Origin: Cytidiella melzeri
Lineage: Eukaryota; Basidiomycota; Agaricomycetes; Polyporales; Irpicaceae
Direction: 5' to 3'
Assembly: GCA_022592445.1 (NCBI GenBank)
Contig: JABYQR010000199.1
Location: 19,941 to 83,940 of the forward strand
Length of the DNA: 64,000 nt
In this document: positions 58,024 to 64,000 of the stretch, in pieces
How positions within the stretch are numbered: the stretch's first letter is position 1
Layout of the letters: every line of letters begins with the position of its first letter
Notes under the pieces: generated by a model
What the model was told of the DNA's origin: nothing
The model's database searches: none
Seen by the model: the letters and a program-made list of their open reading frames with translations, nothing else
Translations under genes and position numbers: made by a program

Positions 58024-58509
58024 GTGCAACTGGTTTCACATAGCAATCATGATATTGCCACCATGCTACAGAGTAAATGGTGTGCTCAGTATTATTCCAG
58101 GATAGGGTACTTGTCTACGGCAGCTACAACTCCTGATGTGTTGTATGACAAGGAGATTGATTCCTTCTTGTACCATATGCTCAGCCCAGCGCTGACTAGT
58201 GACTGCTGAAGATGTTATGTGAAGGAATCCAAAAAAAGGTGGGACACGAAGGTTGGTGTGCGGCGCCGCCAACAAGGCTGTCCTGTCACATGTACAATCA
58301 TCATATGCATGATGTCTCCTTCCTAGTTCTACCATGACCAACCTGGCAGTGCCAAACACAGCTAATACACACAAATGCAATCATTCAGTTTCAGTCCAAG
58401 AACACATCTCACTGAACCCCACTTTGATCCTCATTCTCCCCCACCACCAACACTCACCGTCACCGCATCCTCATGATTCCCCACGTCAAAACTCCTCGCC
58501 CACTCCTCC
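58024..58509. other. Intergenic, no gene supported
   Basis: Between solo LTR copy E and the 3' end of the Ser-rich protein gene. Nothing recognised. Confidence 0.4.
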
Positions 58510-60189
58510 TCACCCGGCCTGCCGAGGCCCACCATTCGAAGACGAGCTGTCCGACCGGCGCAGTAGGCCGAACGAGGGCAGGGTGGGGAACGACGACATA
58601 CTGTTCGACCGCGACCTGAAAACAATACCATCGCCACCATCAGCCTCAAAACAGCCCAAATGAAACAGAGAGAGAGAAATCACTCACGACCCCCGCAACG
58701 TCGGCGCATTCGACAAATGCGCAAAGTCGCTCGGAAACAGCGGCCCACGGTGCTCGTCCCCGCCATCATGGTCCTGCTCCCCAAGGTCGTTCAGCCGATG
58801 CGGATGCGGACCCGGCGACGGACCACCACCCGCGGGCAGGATAGGAGACAATACACTCGGCGGTACAGTCGCGCTCGTGCTGAACCGCAAGCCCTGGATC
58901 GCACTGTCACCGTTCATGTTCCCCGCATTCAACAACCCCTCGTCTCCCCCATAACCTTCCTTCTCCTTCTCCTCCTCATCTCCCTCCTCTTCCTCGTCTT
59001 CTTCTCGCAACTCGTGCAACGACGTCATGTTCTCCCCCGTCGTCGGGTCCACAGCGGACGGCGGCGGAGCTGCAGTCGCAATCACCGGCTCGATAGACAG
59101 TTCCAGCTCAGATGTAACAGGTGAAGGTGGGCCGTCCGTATGATGTAGCGAGCCGCCGCCGATGGACACAGCGGGCGAGTCAGGCTCGAACACGTCTCCG
59201 TCGAGCATGTGGCTGCTTAGGCCGCCTCCACGCGAGGGGATCGACGGCGGGCCAGGTAAGCCGAGATACGCCGCCAGCGGGTCCTCGATCGAGTCGTCCG
59301 TGTCGAGCTCGGGAGGGATGCCCAGCGCGCCTTTGATGCGTTCCCAGATGAGCTCGGAGCGCGGGAAGATGCAGTGACGCGCCTTGCGGACCCACGTCGC
59401 GTCATCGACGTCTTCGCGTTTAACACGCTTCAGCCAAACCTCGAGTTGGGCATACGTCCATATATGCGCGTCGGCGGCGGCGGAAGGAATGGGAGTGTCT
59501 TCGGTGGCACTTGCTCGAGCGTCGGGTGGGAAGGTTTGAGAGAGTAATGCGAGGAGTTTCGAAGAAGGGGGGATAGATACAAGGGAAGTGACTTCGCCCG
59601 GGCGATCGATGAACGGGAGGTAGACGTCGTCCGGCAGGGCAGAGAATGAGACAGGTACGGATTGGCCAGGCATCGGGGACGACGACGGGCCAATAGGTCG
59701 AGGATTGCACGACGAATGTGCGAGCTCCACCACTTTCTCAGGAGACAGTTTGGTGTGGTTCGGGATCGACTGGCTGCGAGAGAGTCCCGGGCCTGAACCA
59801 GAGCCAAAACTGGGAGAAGACGGGCGGATGCGAGGAGATGAGCCAGGGCTGCCAGGACGCCCGTCGCGATCGCGATTGATGGGCGTGAACGAGGTGAATG
59901 CAAAACTAAGACGGCTTGGTTCCCCTTTGCTGGACGTCGAGCTGGCCGACGCGTTACTGCCGTGACGTCGATGGCTCCTGGAATCCTGTGCCTCTGATTG
60001 CTGAGGAACGCGTACAATAGTAAGCCTGCTGCTTGACGATCTTGCGGGGTTCATGTTGACCGACGCGTGCGTGCCCCATGGGTCTGAGGCCGAGACGGAC
60101 CCGCGCCTGGATGAGAGCCGTCTGGAAAGAGAGGGGCTCAGAGAAGGGCTCTGGGAGGGCGATGCCTCTGCGCTGCTTGACCCAGTCAT
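58510..60189 (-). CDS. Ser/Pro-rich conserved basidiomycete protein (2 exons)
   Basis: Exons 60189-58688 and 58615-58510, joined in phase across a 72-nt intron (GTGAGT to TTTCAG), encode 535 residues. Residues 1-150 are Ser/Arg-rich and disordered with many SPS/RRGS phospho-type motifs. A folded core (~160-310) reads KLSPEKVVELAHSSCNPRPI, SVPVSFSALPDDVYLPFIDR, then WTYAQLEVWLKRVKREDVDD and RHCIFPRSELIWERIKGALG. The C-terminal third is acidic and low-complexity (REEDEEEEGDEEEKEKEG) before the second exon adds SRSNSMSSFPTLPSFGLLRR. I do not recognise a named family; the pattern resembles a regulatory or scaffold protein. It is divergent from RED with ~635 bp between the starts. Confidence 0.75.
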
Positions 60190-60824
60190 CGTAAAGCTAT
60201 CATCAAGGCGACATCAGCATCGAGCTACTATCACGGTGAGAATGAGCGACGTACTGAGGTCTATGCTGGTAGATTGAAGGGAAAGAGGAGCGTTTTTGTG
60301 TTGGGCTGGTGAGCAGATCCATGTTGGTTGCAGTGCGAGAGGAAGGGTCTGAACGGGGCTACTTACAGGGATTATGTAGTGTGATTTTAACTCAAAGAAT
60401 GAGTACCAGACTTTCGTCACTCCAGAGTCAGCTGGGTCCCACGCGTACGGTGGATGCCGACTATACAGTTCTATGCACGCGTCGAGCAATGCTATCTTGT
60501 GATCAAGTGGCCAGGCAGCTCTGTTCCGTGCGAGTCCCACACAGAGCTACCAGGTACTCGCTACTAGAGGTGAGCGTGCAAACAAGGTCTCTAAGAGGGA
60601 GCTTGATCCGTATTGGAATGAGTGCGAAATGGTACGCCGTTTGGAGGATAGTCGTGATCGTGGTCGACGTCGTGGTCGATGTGGAGAACGGCGTCGGAGG
60701 TACTTATAACGCTTCATAGAATTGTCATCGAATACGTCAATGATTATCCATCAATTTAGTATCTTGAGTTAGCTTATCCCTTCAATATTATTGTATATTC
60801 CCCTCATCTGCCTCTCGGCTCGAC
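60190..60824. other. Divergent promoter region
   Basis: Shared upstream region of the Ser-rich protein gene (-) and RED (+). It may include a 5' UTR exon and intron of the minus-strand gene (donor-like sequences near 60370). No coding frame supported. Confidence 0.35.
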
Positions 60825-62334
60825 ATGGACCAAGTAAGCACACCAAAGCTCATCCTCAAAAATCCTCATTCACTAACATCGCCACAAGGACTCCTTCCGC
60901 GAACTCCTACATAAACCCGGCTCAGCCTCCTCCCTTAAACCCACCACCACACACACCACCTGGGGTGCACCTTCCAAGAAGGCTAAAACGTGTGCAAACG
61001 CTCACAACCTCTGAGTGTTTCACAAACCGCTGACACTACATTTATCGCTAGAAAGAATGCAAAGACAGACTCAGTGCAGCCCGGATTTAAACCTCGCGCC
61101 GTGAAGAAAAAGTCGGATGCGTACCGAGACAGGGCGGCCGAGAGGAGGGAGGGTGTCGCGGGTGACTATGCTCAGGTGCGACACTCAATATTACGCTGTA
61201 GTCTGTCATGTTTGTTCTGTTTCTTGATGTGTGCGCGTCAGGTAGAAGCTCTAGCTGAAGACTTTGAGCGTCGCAACGCCGACCAAGATCCCAAAACAGT
61301 ACGCGGAATTTTCAAACCCCACGCCTCTATGTATGCTCAATCCTCCCCTTAGCTGGAAGAACAGCGCCGCTACCTCGGCGGCGACAGCGACCACACCGTT
61401 CTCGTCAAAGGCCTCGATTTTGCGCTCCTCGAACAGAACAAAGCACGCGCATCTACGACCACAGAAGATGACGATACCCTCGAACAAGCATTCATTGAAG
61501 GTTCCTCAACAACGGCGACCCTCCCCAAGAAACGCACGCGAGAGGAGATCGTCGCCGAGTTGAAGAACAAGCGGACGAAAGGGGATTCACAGGACGCCAA
61601 GAGCGGAACAAGCGGCGACGCACCGCTGGACGAGGCGAAGAAGGCGGGAAAGTTCAAACCAATTGGGTTCAAGCCTGTCGGAGGGGCGGAGAAAGTGAAG
61701 AAAAAGTTGGGTAAGAAAGCTAAAAGCGAAGGGACGAATAAGAAAGTCAAGACGACTACTACCGCCGACGAAATCACAGCAAAGGAGCCCGCACCTGCAA
61801 GTGAGAACTTAACGGCAAAAACCTGCTGACCCACAGCCTCCACAAATGGAGGAAGACTTTGACATATTCGCAGGCGCAGGAGAATACACGGGTCTTGACC
61901 TCGGAGACGAAGAGGCTGACGAAGACAGCGGCGCTGAGCCTGGAGCAATCGTTGACGACACACGAGCAGATGCAGTAGATTCAATCCCGAGACGCAAATG
62001 GTTCGACACAGAAGACGAACCGGCCCCATCTACAGAACCACATCAAGATAGGTCAAAATCACAACCCGTCGAAGCTCTCTCACACCCTATCGGCATACCT
62101 GACGAGCCAGAAGAGGGCGAGGAGCCCGACGAAGATACACCTATACGCCTAGCCCCGCTCGCATCTTCTGCTGTCCCTTCCATCCGAGACATCCTCGCTG
62201 CGGACCAGGAAGAAGAGAAGCAGGAGAAGCGGAGAGCGAGAAAGGAGAAGAAAAAGGGCAACTTGAGTGCCGCAGGCAAAGTAGACGGGATTACCAACGG
62301 TGCGGTAGAGTTCCCGCAAACCTCTCGTCAGTAA
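60825..62334 (+). CDS. RED/IK-like spliceosomal protein (6 exons)
   Basis: Exons 60825-60833, 60889-60989, 61052-61175, 61242-61298, 61353-61800 and 61856-62334 join in phase to 405 residues. The first exon is 9 nt (MDQ). The RED N-terminal domain is clear: DSFRELLHKPGS, YRDRAAERREGVAGDYAQVE, ALAEDFERRNADQDP, RRYLGGDSDHTVLVKGLDFA. A Lys-rich middle (KKAGKFKPIGFKPVGGAEKV) follows, then DIFAGAGEYTGLDLGDEEAD and an acidic C-terminus. Human RED (IK) binds SMU1 and acts in the spliceosomal B complex. The last intron (61801-61855) was chosen because its AAG acceptor is the one that restores the downstream frame. The C-terminus is shorter than in animals, as in other fungi. Confidence 0.88.
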
Positions 62335-62452
62335 TACGACTCATGGGGGGTCATTTTGTGCGGCAGATTGAAAGCGTACACGGAAAAGAAAGGTGGCAAG
62401 TCGTGATGCGTGTGGTTTGCGACGTAGTGACAGATATTCTTATAGTCTGTGC

Positions 62453-63140
62453 TCAAACAACATATCGTACAATCATAAACCCCTCTGTGTATACCCACAT
62501 CTGCAAACACACCATTAACATATACACGTATGCATCATGACTTTTCGCCCGCCACCAACCCCGCCTCTGCGCAAAATTAGTAAACGACATCCGCGGGTCT
62601 ATCTCTTCCAGCGGACTATTCAAACCCGTCCACCGTGAAAAAAAAGGTATCATACCATAAGACACCCAAAAACAGGGAGGAGAAGAAGCCGCATCAACGT
62701 ACCGTTTCTTCATCTCACTTCTCCACGTAATTTCCTTCAACTCTGGTGCGCGTATCGTAGCCGCGACTGTCCCGAGTACAAACGCGAACAGCGCTTCAAT
62801 GACGATCTAGTATTGAGTTGAGTGAGTCCAATAAGAGTTACAAGGACAAGCATGAGAGAAGGGGGACGTACGTCTGCGGGTAACCCACCCTCCGACGGTC
62901 GTCCAGCAGCTTTCAGCAGCCGACAAATCTACAACCATGAAGGTTCCCCTCAGCAATGCATTTCTTGAAAAAAAGACGAATCAAGAAAACATGGAACTCA
63001 CGTTCGTACGTCGAGAACGCAGCTAAACACACACCATGAGCCGCAGGTCAGTCCAGTTGCGTAGGAACCGGCAAGGCTGAAGACGACTCACCGTGGAGGA
63101 TCATTAGTATTGATATGGTCAGCAAGACATTTCCGAACAT
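62453..63140 (-). CDS. EMC5: ER membrane protein complex subunit 5 (5 exons, apparent frameshift)
   Basis: Exons 63140-63092, 63022-63002, 62928-62872, 62806-62703 and 62615-62453 give ~130 residues, the family's normal size. Conserved elements are MFGNVLLTISILMILH (first membrane helix), AAFSTYE, LLKAAGRPSEGGLPADIVIE, LGTVAATIRAPELKEITWRS and the C-terminal DPRMSFTNFAQRR. The product is the two-helix EMC subunit (also called MMGT1) that helps insert membrane proteins. Exons 2 and 3 disagree by one base: after YEHLS the frame needs one nucleotide removed to enter LLKAAGRP. All splice sites are good, so this is either a sequencing or assembly error or a real lesion. Convergent with RED; 118 bp between the stops. 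Confidence 0.8.
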
Positions 63141-63585
63141 GGTGTGTAAGCGTTGCGAGAGTGTCGCTGGCCAGGTGTTATGTGGTGAGGGAGTGGGCAC
63201 GGCAGTGGCGGTCACTGTGAGGACGCAAAAGTAGCTGAACTGGCGCTCAGGTCGAACTTGGAACTTGAATTGCTCACGAATAAGTCGTACATTAGTAAAA
63301 GTCATTATTACATTTATTCTAAGATCCATAAAATAAGCACCATGATACAAATTGGAGTGAATGAGAGAACGAGGAACATGCAGTACTGATGGCAGAGAGT
63401 GCTCGGAAGACACTGTCAAAGGTAGCGGTTAGTGCAGCGATGCGGGAGATGAAATGATATATAGATGAGCGGGGTAAATTGCATTGCTCGTGGTATCCAG
63501 ATTAGAGTTGGCTCGAGGTGTGCAGAAACACATGACGAAAATGGATGAGTGGAGGTAGTAGGGGGGTAGCATGCATCCGAGTAAT
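63141..63585. other. EMC5 promoter and sterol acyltransferase 3' flank
   Basis: 445 bp between two leftward genes. A long minus-strand frame crosses it as an extension of EMC5 exon 1, but no coding is supported here. Confidence 0.35.
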
Positions 63586-64000
63586 TCAGTACGCGCAATA
63601 CGCAACGCAGAGCAACGGGAAGCCAGCGTACAAACCAAGCCAGAAGATAATGTTACCCATCAGCTTGTTCTTCTTGATTGCAGGGATACGTCCGACGAAA
63701 ATAAGCGGAATTTGAGCGAGCTGCATCGTGAACAAATACATCCTGTTGGGCCCAACCAGCCATCACGTAAGCCACCATCGAAAGTCACACAAAGGAAATA
63801 TTGACACACCGAATCTTCTTAGTCACAATTGCCATGACGAGCTCATGCACCGCCGCGCTGAGCAAGAAACGTGAAGAACATGGCGCTCTGCCTCGACAAC
63901 TTGTATGAGCTCATGGACGACGCATAAACATGCCTCAGCAAGAACGTGTGCACAGGCTTGTTCCATTTCCTCGAGAACTCGTCCCAGGATGCAGCGTTCC
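63586..64000 (-). CDS. Sterol O-acyltransferase (MBOAT), 3' part, apparent frameshift
   Basis: Partial: the gene runs off the right edge. The segment 64000-63810 encodes NAASWDEFSRKWNKPVHTFL, LLRHVYASSMS and SAAVHELVMAIVTKKIR, which includes the catalytic His of the MBOAT fold and the FYxDWWN-proximal region of ACAT/ARE-type enzymes. The last exon (63742-63586) gives MYLFTMQLAQIPLIFVGRIP, NIIFWLGLYAGFPLL and the stop. The enzyme esterifies sterols with fatty acids in the ER for storage in lipid droplets. Between FFTF and LSAAVHE near 63858 one base is extra, breaking the frame inside an exon. As in neighbouring EMC5, this could be a sequence error. Confidence 0.82.

Overview
This window is a stretch of nuclear chromosome from a mushroom-forming basidiomycete (Agaricomycetes). 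The evidence is the gene structure (many 45-70 nt GT-AG introns, up to 20 exons per gene, CTNAC-like branch sites), the product set (coatomer delta, SMC4, EMC5, RED, sterol O-acyltransferase, AAAP amino-acid permease, a Cfa-type lipid methyltransferase), and transposon families typical of that class. I rebuilt exon structures by hand from splice signals and reading-phase agreement, with no homology search. Names rest on motif recognition.

Layout. 0.5-17.8 kb is a gene-rich island: a multi-pass membrane protein (-), coatomer subunit delta (-, 7 exons), a cyclopropane-fatty-acid-synthase-like methyltransferase (+, 10 exons), condensin SMC4 (+, 20 exons) and, convergent to it, a CDK-like kinase (-). 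18.5-39 kb is a transposon-rich block. It holds solo LTRs, a small secreted protein gene, a Ty1/copia element with two 171-bp LTRs that read as identical and a perfect target duplication, a decayed Ty3/gypsy fragment, nested inverted-repeat elements, a broken transposase-like gene cut by a solo LTR, and a six-exon gene that tolerates a solo LTR inside an intron. 40-44.5 kb returns to host genes (zinc-ribbon-like protein; amino-acid permease). 45.45-47.12 kb is an apparently intact PIF/Harbinger-like DNA transposon. 48.8-57.2 kb is a degenerate Ty3/gypsy chromovirus (integrase-chromodomain) with a solo LTR nested in its gag. 58.5-64 kb is again host genes: a Ser-rich protein, RED (spliceosome), EMC5 and the 3' part of sterol O-acyltransferase.

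The host genes serve unrelated housekeeping roles (COPI transport, condensin, splicing, ER membrane insertion, sterol esterification, amino-acid uptake) and do not form a pathway cluster. The most unusual signals are in the mobile elements. Two related LTR families carry a 60-67 bp intron-like segment flanked by direct repeats, just downstream of the TATA box; it is precisely absent from two of nine copies. The copia element has a canonical -1 slippery heptamer where its two frames overlap, although a simple indel is also possible. A solo LTR inserted 9 nt from a 3' splice site without changing the last 16 intron bases.
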